A stretch of 64,000 nucleotides of DNA from PCPOR2b sp965220385. Lineage in GTDB: Bacteria > Poribacteria > WGA-4E > PCPOR2b. The DNA lies in NCBI GenBank assembly GCA_965220385.1, contig OZ244825.1:5456001-5520000 (forward strand), written 5' to 3'. The notes under the pieces were generated by a model. It was not told the DNA's origin. It ran no database searches and saw only the letters and a list, made by a program, of their open reading frames with translations. Made by a program: the position numbers and the translations under genes. Positions 26,873 to 36,508 of this stretch are shown one piece after another (positions within the stretch are counted from its first letter, which is position 1; every line of letters starts with the position of its first letter).

Positions 26873-27931
26873 TTACCAGCTGAAAACCCACCGCTCCCGA
26901 TTTGGGATAGGCGGACTGATTGGCACCCCACCGCGCAAGTGGGACTCGTAGATACCGAATCCGATGTCTTGACTGAGCAGCGTTACCCGGAGATTGCTTT
27001 TGCCGGGTTCCCCGGTCTTAATTGAGTGGATGAGGTCACGGATGAGAGGCACAGTGCCACTCCGCGGCTGTATCTGTTCGACAGGGACCGTATCCCAAGC
27101 ATCTGATACCGCATCTCGACGTCGCATCTGCACCGCCTCACCATCGTTCACTACCCGGATAACGCCGTTAGTACAGACCAATTCAATCTCCCTGCCAACG
27201 CCGGTCCCTGCTACATGTGCGGTTGTTCCGTTATCAAACCTGATGAGCGCGGACAGGATCGACGTGTCTTGCACAAATTTCATACCAGAGGTGTCTCCCT
27301 CTGCTGGGTTAAGTTTTGAGATAATGCCCTGAATTGACACCGGCTCCGGATCGCCAAGCATATACAGCAGCAAGTCAATAAAATGGCCCTCAAGTGCCTT
27401 ACCCTCAAAACCCAATACCGATTGAACCTCGCCTAACTCTCCACTTTCGGCAATCGTCCGTGCCTGTTCATAGGCAGCCCAGTGACGATAAATCGGTCCA
27501 TACCCCAAATGAACACCATTGCGTTCAAATGCCTCTTGGATAGCATCCGTTTCCACAAGTGACATACAGAGCGGCTTCTCTGCGTAGACCCCCTTAACGC
27601 CGTGTTCTGCGGCGAACACCATCTCCTCCGCATGTTGTTCAGGGCGCGTGGTCACGCTGACAATATCGAGATTCTCTTTCTCAATCATCTCACGGTAGTC
27701 AGTGTAGGCGGCAGGAACATTCCAGCGTCCTACAAAGTTCGACAGACGCTCCTCATGGATATCACATGCAGCGACAATTTCCGTCTCATCTATAGCAGCG
27801 TAACCCGCCGCGTGAGAGTAGGGAAGTGCCAAACCACCGCGATAAGGACGCTGTTTTCTTCTGTTTATCTGTTCGTCTTCAATGGTGTTTGCCATGCGGC
27901 CACAGCCAATAACGCCAACTCTAAATGCCAT
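26873..27931 (-). CDS. Gfo/Idh/MocA family oxidoreductase
   Basis: 352 residues. Nucleotide loop GCGRMA near residues 9-14, EKP at 118-120, about 20 residues later than in the paralogues because of an insert near 18-40. The substrate-side segment reads FEGKALEGHFIDLLLYMLG. Ribosome binding site CGGAGAAGAAG. Divergent from the metallophosphoesterase at 28060. Substrate unknown. Confidence 0.88.
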   Translation of the reverse strand: MAFRVGVIGCGRMANTIEDEQINRRKQRPYRGGLALPYSHAAGYAAIDETEIVAACDIHEERLSNFVGRWNVPAAYTDYREMIEKENLDIVSVTTRPEQHAEEMVFAAEHGVKGVYAEKPLCMSLVETDAIQEAFERNGVHLGYGPIYRHWAAYEQARTIAESGELGEVQSVLGFEGKALEGHFIDLLLYMLGDPEPVSIQGIISKLNPAEGDTSGMKFVQDTSILSALIRFDNGTTAHVAGTGVGREIELVCTNGVIRVVNDGEAVQMRRRDAVSDAWDTVPVEQIQPRSGTVPLIRDLIHSIKTGEPGKSNLRVTLLSQDIGFGIYESHLRGGVPISPPIPNRERWVFSW

Positions 27932-28006
27932 CTTCTTCTCCGCAACTGTTAAATCCTCGGTATTTTAAGACCTCACTTGCAAAAATAGTGGGGTTATGCT
28001 ATGCTA

Positions 28007-28034
28007 TTGAAAATTATTCTTTATATCATAATCT
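28007..28034 (+). promoter_or_regulatory. Possible promoter for the metallophosphoesterase
   Basis: TTGAAA, 16 bp, TAATCT within an AT-rich region 26-53 bp upstream of the ATG at 28060; an alternative TTGCAA, 17 bp, TATGCT pair lies about 30 bp further upstream. Confidence 0.35.
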
Positions 28035-28059
28035 ATAAAATTAAGGACTTATACTATTC

Positions 28060-28992
28060 ATGTCACCCAAAGTAGAAAGACGTAGAGCCCTACATAGATC
28101 ACTGTTTAATGTGGGGATTAGCGGGATTACACTAACCAATTTTGAGAGTTTAGTGGAGCCACAATGGATTGAGATTACACAACACGAAATCTCTATTGCC
28201 AATCTTCCACCCGCTTTTGAAGGTTTCTCGATTGTTCAACTCACAGATCTACATCACAGTTCGATTGTAACGCTGGACTATCTGCAAGCCTGCTTTCGAC
28301 AAGTGGTGGATTTACAGCCAGATCTAGTCGTAATGACCGGGGATTATATCACCCGTCAAGAGAAATATGCACAGCCAGTGGCGCAGGCTATCTGTGAGAT
28401 TATCGTTGAAGCAGGAATTCCCACCTATGCTGTCCTCGGCAACCACGACCATTGGAACAACGACTGGAACAATGACTGGAACGACGATTTAGATGCCAGT
28501 GTATTCCCTTTACGAAATCGCTGGAGAGGGGATGGCGTTGAAGTGCTCAACGCATTAACCGCAGGGAAAATCAAAGTCTTGATGAACGAATCCGTCCCGC
28601 TACAGCGCGGGAATGACCGCCTGTGGCTTGTCGGCTGCGACGATTTTCTCGCAGGGGATTTCGATCTGGAGCGTGCGTTAGCATCTCTGCCTTCGACTGA
28701 TGAACCGCGGTTCCTCTTAATGCATAACCCGCAACCAATCGAATCAATCGCCCACCACGGATTTGATCTGGTATTGTCGGGACACACACATGGCGGGCAA
28801 ATCTCCTTGCCGTTTGTACCTCCCAAGGTAGGGAACAAGTATCTCGCTGGGCTTTTCTATGTCGGTGCGTCGCGACTTTACGTTTGTCGTGGACTCGGCG
28901 TCACAGGCGTTCCGATCCGATTTATGACAACCCCAGAGATTGCGTACTTTCGCGTTGTCCGTTCCTCCGGGGCGCGGTCAATAGCCGCTTAG
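28060..28992 (+). CDS. Calcineurin-like metallophosphoesterase (YkuE/YaeI type)
   Basis: 310 residues. Metal-site motifs in order: LTDLHH (D63, H65), TGDY (94-97), GNHDHW (127-132), and GHTHGGQ near residue 243. This is the YkuE/YaeI/LpxG-like group, often membrane-associated and acting on lipid or UDP-sugar phosphates. The N-terminus has a modest hydrophobic stretch but not a clear signal peptide. Curious short repeat NNDWNNDWNDD just after the third motif. Confidence 0.85.
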   Translation: MSPKVERRRALHRSLFNVGISGITLTNFESLVEPQWIEITQHEISIANLPPAFEGFSIVQLTDLHHSSIVTLDYLQACFRQVVDLQPDLVVMTGDYITRQEKYAQPVAQAICEIIVEAGIPTYAVLGNHDHWNNDWNNDWNDDLDASVFPLRNRWRGDGVEVLNALTAGKIKVLMNESVPLQRGNDRLWLVGCDDFLAGDFDLERALASLPSTDEPRFLLMHNPQPIESIAHHGFDLVLSGHTHGGQISLPFVPPKVGNKYLAGLFYVGASRLYVCRGLGVTGVPIRFMTTPEIAYFRVVRSSGARSIAA

Positions 28993-29026
28993 TTCTCCCA
29001 GCTCAACACAATTTCCCCGCCCCGCG

Positions 29027-29935
29027 TTATAAGAGACTTGAAAGATACTCTCGACTCAAAATCGCGTCTTCCAACGGTTGATCTGTCGGAGTGTTTTCGA
29101 GCAACAGGTCACCCTTGTAATCTCCTGCCGCCAAGCGCCTGCCAATTGCTGCAAAATCAACATACCCGTCGCTGACCTGTGTCAAAACACCCTCTGCCGT
29201 TTTCTGTTTGAAATGTACTGACGTCAGGTTTTCCATCCTCACGGTACTCCAAAACTCCTCCGGCGGATTGACCGTTGTGCCATCGTCGCGGTAGGTATTC
29301 GCTTCGTCATAGGTCAACAAAGCCCCGCCCCGCACCGCCAAATCGAGCGTAAAGGTCGCCGGTTGCCGTGAATTTTCAACCGCAAAGACCATCGGGCAGT
29401 TTGGTAGCAACGATCGATACCGTTTTACATTGGCAACCGCAGCCTGTGGATCTGTTTTTCCCCCCATGGGTGCAAGCCCAACAATCCGCAGCCGTGCGTT
29501 CACCGGACACAGTAGATACGCCAGCTTTTTCGCTCGGATAATCTGTTGAGTGTCCGCTTCGAGATCTTCAGGCGCACCGAGCCACGAGTGCGACATTGCA
29601 TAACTCAGTTTCAAATTCCTTGCTAACTCGATAAACGCGCCAACACGCGCAAAAAGGGCCCTATCTCCCGCTATAACCGCTGAATCTTGATCCCCTTCCC
29701 AGATTGCATCGCAGATCGCTTTCCACTGTTCGTCTGTATAGCGCCCCATCGCCGTTTCGACTTCGCCAATCAAGCCGCCAAATTCGGAGTTACGGAGATA
29801 ATCTCCTTCACGCACCTCCATGTCTTTGAAGCCGTGGTCGCCAAACTGACGGACAAGATCTTCAAACCGGTCGCCATCATCGATGCGTTTCGTCCAGATA
29901 TTGGTTACAATACCGAGTCTTTCAAATATTGACAT
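29027..29935 (-). CDS. Sugar phosphate isomerase/epimerase-like TIM-barrel protein
   Basis: About 302 residues from the ATG at 29935, which follows AGGTGGA. Barrel hallmarks: HGFKDMEVREGDYL near the N-terminus, VFAVENSRQPATF with a likely metal-binding Glu, LTSVHFKQ and LLLENTPTDQ towards the end. Similar in layout to the isomerases at 14753 and 35620 but more divergent. Function unknown; possibly in sugar or cyclitol degradation. Confidence 0.7.
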   Translation of the reverse strand: MSIFERLGIVTNIWTKRIDDGDRFEDLVRQFGDHGFKDMEVREGDYLRNSEFGGLIGEVETAMGRYTDEQWKAICDAIWEGDQDSAVIAGDRALFARVGAFIELARNLKLSYAMSHSWLGAPEDLEADTQQIIRAKKLAYLLCPVNARLRIVGLAPMGGKTDPQAAVANVKRYRSLLPNCPMVFAVENSRQPATFTLDLAVRGGALLTYDEANTYRDDGTTVNPPEEFWSTVRMENLTSVHFKQKTAEGVLTQVSDGYVDFAAIGRRLAAGDYKGDLLLENTPTDQPLEDAILSREYLSSLL

Positions 29936-30191
29936 CTTTTCCACCTTTATCTCATCTTTATATTCTACATAAATATCCTAATTTTCGCTGACGGTCTTTG
30001 TTTTGAGATGCCGTCAGTATAAAGCATAAAGGGGGATATGACAATTAAATTCTATCACTATCCCGCTTTTCACACCTCTGACGTTAGGACTATTTATTCA
30101 AATTTCAGATTAGTGGAATTTATGGTAACGAGGCGGGGATTTTTTGATGCTTGAATTGAGCGAAATGCACTGACAAGTGGAGGGGGTGTAA

Positions 30192-30944
30192 TTATTGGAC
30201 AGCAGCTGCACTTTCCTCTTCACTGTCAACCTTGATCGGTAACTCGTTCATCTTTGCGTCCGCGATCTTTTTAAGCTGCCACTGCTGTAAAATCTTGATT
30301 CGTCGGCTGCGGATGTCTATCAAACCAAGCCGTTTGAACTCATTCAGGAGCGCACTCGTCGTCTCCCGTGCCGTTCCAACTAAATTTGCCAATTCCTGCT
30401 GCGAAAATTTCACATTCAGGATAATACCTTGGCTATCACGCACACCGTGTTTTTCTGCTAACGACATCAGCAGGCCGGCAAGCCGAGATGGCGCATTTCG
30501 GAATACTAAGTTTTCAAGTTGGTTTTCAATTTCCCGTCGTCGCAGCCCAATCAATTTAGTAATGTGCATCGCCAGGTCTGGTTTCTTTTTCAACAGCATT
30601 TCAAAATCGCGGCGACGTATTGTACAGATATATGAATCCTCAAGTGCCTCAGCGATTGTGCCGCGGGGACCCGCGTCAATTAGCGCCATCTCACCAAAGA
30701 TCTCGCCGGACTCAAGAACTGCCAGCGTCAACTCCTTACCATCGGACGACAACTTATAAATCTTGACGCGTCCCTCTTTGAGTAGGTAGACCAGATCTCC
30801 CGGATCGCCTTGACCGTAAATCCTTTCACGTCGACTATAATGCTTCATAGATGAAATTCGGTCAATGACGTCCATTTCTCTGTCAGTCATATCTTGGAAA
30901 ATATCGAAATGTTTTAGATACCAAATTTTTTCTAGTTTTTTCAT
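30192..30944 (-). CDS. Crp/Fnr family transcriptional regulator
   Basis: 250 residues. Cyclic-nucleotide-binding domain at about 12-130 (YGQGDPGDLVYLLKEGRVKI, SGEIFGEMALI) and a winged helix-turn-helix at about 165-230 (FSQQELANLVGTARETTSAL, LNEFKRLGLIDIRSRR). The N-terminus has no Cys cluster, so it is not an FNR iron-sulfur sensor. A cNMP-like ligand is possible, but the effector is unknown. Overlaps the upstream glycosyltransferase gene by 4 bp (ATGA), so they form an operon. Confidence 0.9.
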   Translation of the reverse strand: MKKLEKIWYLKHFDIFQDMTDREMDVIDRISSMKHYSRRERIYGQGDPGDLVYLLKEGRVKIYKLSSDGKELTLAVLESGEIFGEMALIDAGPRGTIAEALEDSYICTIRRRDFEMLLKKKPDLAMHITKLIGLRRREIENQLENLVFRNAPSRLAGLLMSLAEKHGVRDSQGIILNVKFSQQELANLVGTARETTSALLNEFKRLGLIDIRSRRIKILQQWQLKKIADAKMNELPIKVDSEEESAAAVQ

Positions 30945-31621
30945 CGTACCAAACCGTAACGAAAGATTGTTGTAAGAATCTTATATCCGGCTAAAATAGT
31001 TCCTCTAACTGTTCCCGTAATTTTCGATTGTCCAATCCGTTTCCGATAGCTGACCGGCACTTCGCACACGCGCAATCCCATCTTAGCCGCTTTGACTTGC
31101 ATCTCAACTGTCCACCCAAAGGTCTTGTCCTGCATATCCATTGCTAACAACTGTTCATAGCGAATCGCGCGGAAGGGACCCAAGTCAGTGTACCGGACGT
31201 GAAATAGCAGCCGAATCAGAAACGTGGCAAATGCATTACCAAAACGAGCCTGCGGAAGCAAAGCCCCCTTCTCACGTGCGCCACGAATCCGCGAGCCGAT
31301 CACCATCTCTGCCTCTCCGGCAAGAATCGGTTGGATAAGCAACGGCATCTCCGATGGAAAGTCACTATAATCACCATCGAGAAAGACTACAATTTCTGGC
31401 GCATTCAGCACAGCAATGCCAGCGAGACACGCATAACCGTATCCCTTGCGCGTTTCCTGTACCACCCGCGCTCCCGCAGCGCGGGCAACCTCAGCCGTTC
31501 GGTCAATGCTCCCATTGTCAACAACTATAATTTCCCCAACGCAGACCTTAGGAATGTCAGCAATAACTTTGCTGATTGATCCCTCTTCGTTGAAGGCGGG
31601 GATAATAACAGATACGTTCAT
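30941..31621 (-). CDS. Family 2 glycosyltransferase (dolichol-phosphate mannosyltransferase-like)
   Basis: 226 residues. GT-A fold: SVIIPAFNEEGSISKVI at 4-20, VVDNGSIDRT at 33-42, and the metal-binding FLDGDYSDFP with DGD at 82-84. The C-terminus has no transmembrane helices, so it is the soluble DPM1-like type. Probably transfers a sugar to a polyprenyl phosphate. First gene of a two-gene operon with the Crp regulator. Confidence 0.88.
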   Translation of the reverse strand: MNVSVIIPAFNEEGSISKVIADIPKVCVGEIIVVDNGSIDRTAEVARAAGARVVQETRKGYGYACLAGIAVLNAPEIVVFLDGDYSDFPSEMPLLIQPILAGEAEMVIGSRIRGAREKGALLPQARFGNAFATFLIRLLFHVRYTDLGPFRAIRYEQLLAMDMQDKTFGWTVEMQVKAAKMGLRVCEVPVSYRKRIGQSKITGTVRGTILAGYKILTTIFRYGLVR

Positions 31622-31702
31622 CTGAGCACTTCAAAATCCATCTAGAAAAAAGAGAATGGGGAGAGTTCAAAACCCTCCCCATAGATACGTTGTTCCCTAA
31701 CC

Positions 31703-32566
31703 CTACTGTCCACAGGGGTTGCATGGGTTGCAAGGGTTCGCTCCCCCACACGGATTGCACGGATTGCAAGGATTCACTCCTGCACACGGATTATCAGGAT
31801 TGCAAGGATTCACCCCCGCACATGGGTTGCACGGATTGCAAGGATTAGCAACTCCCTTTGTCGCTGTCGAACCAGCTAAATCCACGCTCACCTTTATCGT
31901 TTCTGCCAGTTTGAGAAAGATAAATTGAGGGACCTCAATATTATAATCGGGAAGATTCAACGAAAAGCCGCCGTTAATTATCAGGAGATCACCCGGGAGC
32001 CTGCCCTTAGTGGCTTCGCTCTCGTCAAAATAAGTGGCTGTAATATCTTTCAGTTGAACGGTGTTCTTAACGCCGTGTAGTGTCAAGGTGCCTTCAGCGT
32101 CCACCATGAGCGTCTTGCCGTCTACAAGCATCTTATCCGAAGCTTTGGTCACCTTATCTATGGTGAGCATCGCTGTGGGATACTTGGCTGTCTCCAAGAA
32201 ATTATCCCGCATGTGTTCATCGCGCTTATCAATTCCTGTTTTCAGACTGGCGAGATCCAATGCAAAGGCAGCTTTCAAGCCCTTGGTGATGTCCTTTGGG
32301 TTGACCTGAATGTGACCTGTTATTTTACTGGTTGTGCCAACGATTTTTTCTAACGGTGCTTTGGAATCAAAGGTGAGTACATCTCTGCCTCTAGGGTCAT
32401 CAATTCCAAAGTATTTCATCCCTGAATCGGGGTTGCAGGGATTGCAGGGATTCGTCGCATCCCCACCGCACGGGTTGCACGGATTCTCGGCAGCGAAAGC
32501 TCCCGTTGATAAAATCGTTGCAGCTATAATGCCCACAATCAGGGCATAACGGTTGAATCTTGTCAT
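31703..32566 (-). CDS. Secreted YceI-domain protein with Asn-Pro-Cys repeat arms
   Basis: 287 residues. A signal peptide (about 1-26, ending AFA) is followed by a short NPCNPCGGDATNPCNPC arm, then a YceI lipocalin-like domain (about 50-235: LTFDSKAPLEKIVGTTSKIT, DKRDEHMRDNFLETAKYPTA), then a C-terminal arm made only of NPC triplets with AGV or GGA spacers. There are 15 Cys in the arms and essentially none in the domain. YceI proteins bind isoprenoid-like ligands in the periplasm. The repeats could bind metal or form disulfide or thioether crosslinks. Ribosome binding site AAGGAGAAG. Confidence 0.88.
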   Translation of the reverse strand: MTRFNRYALIVGIIAATILSTGAFAAENPCNPCGGDATNPCNPCNPDSGMKYFGIDDPRGRDVLTFDSKAPLEKIVGTTSKITGHIQVNPKDITKGLKAAFALDLASLKTGIDKRDEHMRDNFLETAKYPTAMLTIDKVTKASDKMLVDGKTLMVDAEGTLTLHGVKNTVQLKDITATYFDESEATKGRLPGDLLIINGGFSLNLPDYNIEVPQFIFLKLAETIKVSVDLAGSTATKGVANPCNPCNPCAGVNPCNPDNPCAGVNPCNPCNPCGGANPCNPCNPCGQ

Positions 32567-32613
32567 GATACTTCTCCTTATTTTAAGTTAAATCTACGAG
32601 AGATGGTCAATAA

Positions 32614-33858
32614 TCATCTCTCTTTCAACACGTTTAGTTCTTTTTCCCAACGTGCTTTCTGTTGGCTGTCCGATTGAGCGCGGACAGCTTGATGTAACGC
32701 AGCAAGTGCCAATGTTGGCTTCAGAGCAGCGTGGTAACCCTCGTAAAGCGCGTACAATGCTTCTGCTTCGTCCGGGTTTCTGTCAATCAATTCTTCCAGG
32801 ATGGGTATTGCCTCTTGAGAGCGCCCCAGCTTGGTCAGCGCCCTCGCCTTATACAACAAGCCGTAATAGTAATGTGGAGCGGAACCCAGTGCGATTTCGG
32901 CATAATCAAGTGCCTTTTTGGGTTCTCCCAATTCGACATAGCAGAGCGCTAAAAATGCGTGCGCGTCTGTCTTGGGAATCCTCTCCGGATTCCAACTCCG
33001 CTCTTGGCGCCAAATCTCGTCTGAGCGGATGAAAGCGGGAACTGCTTCATCGTATTTTCCTTGTCGAGTCAATGCCCAACCCAGATTAAAATACGACTGA
33101 TACATCCCCGGATCCGCCTCGATCGATTTCTGGTAATACATTGCCTCTTTGACAGGATCCGTGGTGTGCCTCGCTATCTCAAAGTAGTGATTGGTGCGCA
33201 TATCCCCAGCACCGATGCCGCCGATGGCTTCACCTTTCTCGTTGTATCGTGTATTGCCATCGTCTTGATACGTGCCCATTGTTAAATGGAGTTCGGCAAT
33301 CTGATCTTTGATTTTAGAGACCCACGCCTGCCGTGTTTCGCGTTTCAGTGCCGCCTGATAAGCATCCATTGACTCTTGGAGATGTTCTGTCCGGGTGTAG
33401 ACTTCAGCAAGGTTCTCTAACGCATAGAGCGAGAAGGAATTTTTGTGCTGTGGATCGAGGGCGACCGCTTTTTGGTAGTTTTTGATCGCACCGTCTGCCC
33501 GGCTCTTTTTCCAATATGCACCCCCAAGCCAGTAATAAAGTTCAACCTTATCCGACATTTCCACACTCGCTCTTTCCAAGAAAGAGATGGCAGCTGAATA
33601 ATTATTCTCACTATATGCCATCAATCCGAGTTGATAATTCGCGCCGCCGTGGTCGGGGTGAAGATAGATTGTCGTCAGGAAATACTGCCGAGCGAGTGTT
33701 CTGTCTCCGCTATCATTATACGCCTTGCCCTGTTGAAAGTGGAGCTCATACAATTTGGAATCCAGTTCAAGGTTTTCCGTCGGTTCATGAGCCAATCCAG
33801 TTGAAATCATGGTGACTACTGTTGTCGCAAGAATGAGGAGATAGCTGATCGTATTCAT
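32614..33858 (-). CDS. Secreted TPR-repeat protein
   Basis: 414 residues, signal peptide at about 1-23 (ending GLAHEP), then tetratricopeptide repeats along the whole length, e.g. ANYQLGLMAYSENNYSAAIS, ELYYWLGGAYWKKSRADGAI and MYQSYFNLGWALTRQGKYDE. A protein-interaction scaffold in the periplasm; partner unknown. Lies 47 bp upstream of the YceI gene on the same strand, so both may be transcribed together. Confidence 0.8.
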   Translation of the reverse strand: MNTISYLLILATTVVTMISTGLAHEPTENLELDSKLYELHFQQGKAYNDSGDRTLARQYFLTTIYLHPDHGGANYQLGLMAYSENNYSAAISFLERASVEMSDKVELYYWLGGAYWKKSRADGAIKNYQKAVALDPQHKNSFSLYALENLAEVYTRTEHLQESMDAYQAALKRETRQAWVSKIKDQIAELHLTMGTYQDDGNTRYNEKGEAIGGIGAGDMRTNHYFEIARHTTDPVKEAMYYQKSIEADPGMYQSYFNLGWALTRQGKYDEAVPAFIRSDEIWRQERSWNPERIPKTDAHAFLALCYVELGEPKKALDYAEIALGSAPHYYYGLLYKARALTKLGRSQEAIPILEELIDRNPDEAEALYALYEGYHAALKPTLALAALHQAVRAQSDSQQKARWEKELNVLKER

Positions 33859-34044
33859 AGTAATATTATATAGCCTACATTGTTATGCCATGTTCACCTT
33901 TGTGTTGTAATGAGATTTTTGAATCTCAACGCTGGGATTATCCGGTTACAATGAAATATCAACAGAATCCAGACAGCCAAGGTTTTTGTTGAATCCACCG
34001 GCATCAGTCGGGTAATTCGTTTGGTGCCCACGCGTGACCGAACT

Positions 34045-34830
34045 TCAATGGGAGTCGCCCTTTATCTCTCCCCAAGTGGTTGTGAGTTGCTTTCGTGACT
34101 GTACTGCAAGAGCCTCATATTGAATCTCAAAGTCCTCGAAGTGGACACGGTTCCCCCATCCTGACGACAGATAAATTCTCCCTGCCGTGTAGGTGTCATC
34201 AAAAAAATCTAGCATTTCTATATCATCAATAAAGCATTGAAACCGATTCCCCTTGGCAATGATCTTCAACCGATACCACTTGTGCAGTCTGAAATCAAAT
34301 AGTCGAAATGCGCGCGATCTGCCCTCGCTATTGATATTCCATCTGTCTCCTTTCTTAGAAACCTCCACCTGTTGAATGGTCGCTCCAAAACCTCTTTTTG
34401 TAACTCCACCGCCTATATCTTGATGGCCTAGGAGGAACTGGTAAGATTGCCCGTGCAAAAGCGTTCGGAGTATCTTGTTCCCCTGAAAGTCCTCAATGAA
34501 CGGCTCAAGGCGTGAAGGTATATGAGCGCGCAGCCCGATGTGTGGACCACGCAGAATACCCTTAACTAACCTGCTGATTTTTACAGACACTCCGACCTCA
34601 TAATCGCTTGCGATTATACCGTCAGCAGCAATCATAGCCTCTGCTCCAAACCCCGCCTTTGGATTAGGAGAACTGAGAACCAATGCACTATTTTGAATCC
34701 CGCCATGTTCGGCACCTTGTATAAACGTCCATCCCTTTAGGTTACCATCGTTAAAATTATCGCGGAATATTTCTGATCGTACTGATGGCACAAAAAATAT
34801 AAGTATCAATATAGTCATGATGCACTTCAT
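34045..34830 (-). CDS. Secreted LamG/DUF1080-like carbohydrate-binding protein
   Basis: 261 residues, signal peptide at about 1-19. Then EIFRDNFNDGNLKGWTFIQG and later HKWYRLKIIAKGNRFQCFID and GRIYLSSGWGNRVHFEDFEI, the pattern of concanavalin-like jelly-roll domains (laminin-G-3 and 3-keto-disaccharide hydrolase families). No separate catalytic domain. Probably binds or modifies a glycan outside the cell. Confidence 0.7.
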   Translation of the reverse strand: MKCIMTILILIFFVPSVRSEIFRDNFNDGNLKGWTFIQGAEHGGIQNSALVLSSPNPKAGFGAEAMIAADGIIASDYEVGVSVKISRLVKGILRGPHIGLRAHIPSRLEPFIEDFQGNKILRTLLHGQSYQFLLGHQDIGGGVTKRGFGATIQQVEVSKKGDRWNINSEGRSRAFRLFDFRLHKWYRLKIIAKGNRFQCFIDDIEMLDFFDDTYTAGRIYLSSGWGNRVHFEDFEIQYEALAVQSRKQLTTTWGEIKGDSH

Positions 34831-35223
34831 GAGGTTATCACCTTCGTTTTCTGCTGCAAGTCCGTTCAGAACCTAACTCCGTTCCGAGAGTCTTCGACCT
34901 ACAGATTGTCTGGCAATTTGGGTTATTTTAACCCGATGGTTGATCGGACAGATTTCCTAGTGTTATAGGTTAGGTTGAAAGCAAACCGTGAAACCCAACA
35001 CCATACTAATCATCAAACATAGTTCATCGGCTCAATGAACCAATGAACTTTCTATAACTATCTCACATCCATCACCACTTTTCAACACGAATCTTGCGAG
35101 GATCTTGCATGATCACGTTCGCCTATAAAAGGAGTTGCTTGATAGTGGAGTGTGTGTTATCATTACTTACAGCATTTCTGTCCCAATTGATTCATCCAAA
35201 ATCGACAACAGAAAGGAAACCAA
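34831..35223. other. Intergenic region with hairpin and an AACCCAAC-type repeat
   Basis: About 390 bp without a gene. Contains a hairpin GGGTTA/TAACCC at 34920-34934 and the repeat described at 34966-35000. Small open frames inside look spurious. Confidence 0.5.
34966..35000. repeat. Interspersed palindromic repeat (GTTGGGTT ... AACCCAAC type), diverged
   Basis: Shows GGTTAGGTTGAAAG followed by CCGTGAAACCCAACA. The same layout with an intact stem occurs at 53927-53962, so this is a dispersed family. Confidence 0.55.
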
Positions 35224-35613
35224 ATGGCTGTTTTTTTACACACCCGCGTCCGAGTCAGTGACCTCGATAAATCAATTAAGTGGTATTGCGACCATCTGGG
35301 CTTTGTCGTCAAGAGTCGAAGTGACAAATCGCCTGCGGGCAATCAGATCGCTCATCTGGAATTACCCGGTAACCTGCATACCGTCGAACTAACCTATTCG
35401 CCCGACTATGAACTCAATGTCCCGGAGGATTTGATGCACTTTGCCATTGGGGTTCCAGATCTTGTCGCCTGCTGTGATACCTTGGAGACAGACGGCGTCG
35501 AAATTTGGCCCGACGGCTGGCGCGAGCAGTTCACCTCCGGCGGCATGAAAATGGCATTCATCGATGATCCAGACGGCTACGAAATTGAGCTGTTGGAGCG
35601 TAAGGAGGCATAG
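35224..35613 (+). CDS. VOC superfamily protein (glyoxalase I-like)
   Basis: 129 residues, a single VOC module. Metal ligands fall at the classic spacing of glyoxalase I: H6, E55, H72 and E122. Glyoxalase I isomerises the methylglyoxal-glutathione hemithioacetal; many homologues use other thiols or substrates. Start supported by AAAGGAAACC. Six bp before the sugar isomerase gene, so likely cotranscribed. Confidence 0.88.
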   Translation: MAVFLHTRVRVSDLDKSIKWYCDHLGFVVKSRSDKSPAGNQIAHLELPGNLHTVELTYSPDYELNVPEDLMHFAIGVPDLVACCDTLETDGVEIWPDGWREQFTSGGMKMAFIDDPDGYEIELLERKEA

Positions 35614-35619
35614 AAAACT

Positions 35620-36387
35620 ATGAAGATTGGATGTGCCGCCTATTCATTTCGTCAGTATCTAACGAGCGGTGAAATGAGCCTTGAGGGTTTTCTCGAAAAA
35701 GCGGTCGAAATGGACATTGATGGCGTAGAGTTAACCGCTTACTATTTCCCATCAACAGACGATGAGTATTTACACACCCTCAAACGTCAATGCTATCTGC
35801 TTGGGTTACAAGTATCGGCAGCGGCTGTTGGGAATCGCTTTACAGACCCTACCCCCGATGACCGTGCTGCACAGATCGAGTATGTCAAAGATTGGGTTGA
35901 CATCTCTGTTAAACTTGGAGCGCCCTGCCTGCGTGTGTTCGCTGGAGGAACACCTGAAGGGCATAGCGAAGCGGAAGCCCGCCAATGGACAATCGACGGT
36001 TTGAAGGAGTGTGCGGAATACGCTGCACCCCGTGGCATCTTGATAGCGTTGGAAAATCACGGAGGAATAACGTCTACAGCAGACCAGGTTATCGATCTGA
36101 TTACGTCTGTGGACTCTGAATGGGTCGGTGTGAATTTAGACACAGGTAACTTCCGTCAAGACCCCTACGGCTCTCTCGCACGGGTCGCGCCTTATGCAGT
36201 AACCGGCCATGCAAAGACGGAAATCCCAAAGGAAGGCGACGGCAAAGAAGAAGCAGATTTTTCTGAGATCGTCAGGATGCTTAAAGCACAGGGATACAAA
36301 GGTTATCTGTCAATTGAATATGAGGCCGCCGAAGATGCGATGACAGCTGTTCCTCGCTTTGCTCAAATGTTAAATTCGCTGGTTTAG
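35620..36387 (+). CDS. Sugar phosphate isomerase/epimerase (TIM barrel)
   Basis: 255 residues. IDGVELTAYYFP, ILIALENHGGITST, VGVNLDTGNFRQDP and HAKTEIPKEG carry the Glu, Asp and His residues of the metal site, and YLSIEYEAAEDA gives the final Glu. Resembles xylose isomerase-like and inosose dehydratase-type enzymes. Its coupling to a VOC gene suggests joint metabolism of a keto or aldehyde sugar product. Confidence 0.88.
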   Translation: MKIGCAAYSFRQYLTSGEMSLEGFLEKAVEMDIDGVELTAYYFPSTDDEYLHTLKRQCYLLGLQVSAAAVGNRFTDPTPDDRAAQIEYVKDWVDISVKLGAPCLRVFAGGTPEGHSEAEARQWTIDGLKECAEYAAPRGILIALENHGGITSTADQVIDLITSVDSEWVGVNLDTGNFRQDPYGSLARVAPYAVTGHAKTEIPKEGDGKEEADFSEIVRMLKAQGYKGYLSIEYEAAEDAMTAVPRFAQMLNSLV

Positions 36388-36508
36388 ACAGACCGGGCGA
36401 ACCGCCCTCGCCCGCTATCACTTAACGACTTTCCCTAAATCGCTTTGTCTTTCAGATATTATTTTGTGCGGAAAATGCGGAAAGATCAAAAAAATAAGGA
36501 GGATATCG

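Noticed and set aside
31720..31850. Short tandem DNA repeats that look like a CRISPR or satellite
   Set aside because: They are in-frame codons for the Asn-Pro-Cys repeats of the YceI protein, with no spacers of uniform length.
36464..36508. N-terminal extension of the DUF362 protein with a CGKC motif that could suggest an iron-sulfur site
   Set aside because: The excellent ribosome binding site and ATG at 36509 lie downstream, and the extension starts at a GTG without one.
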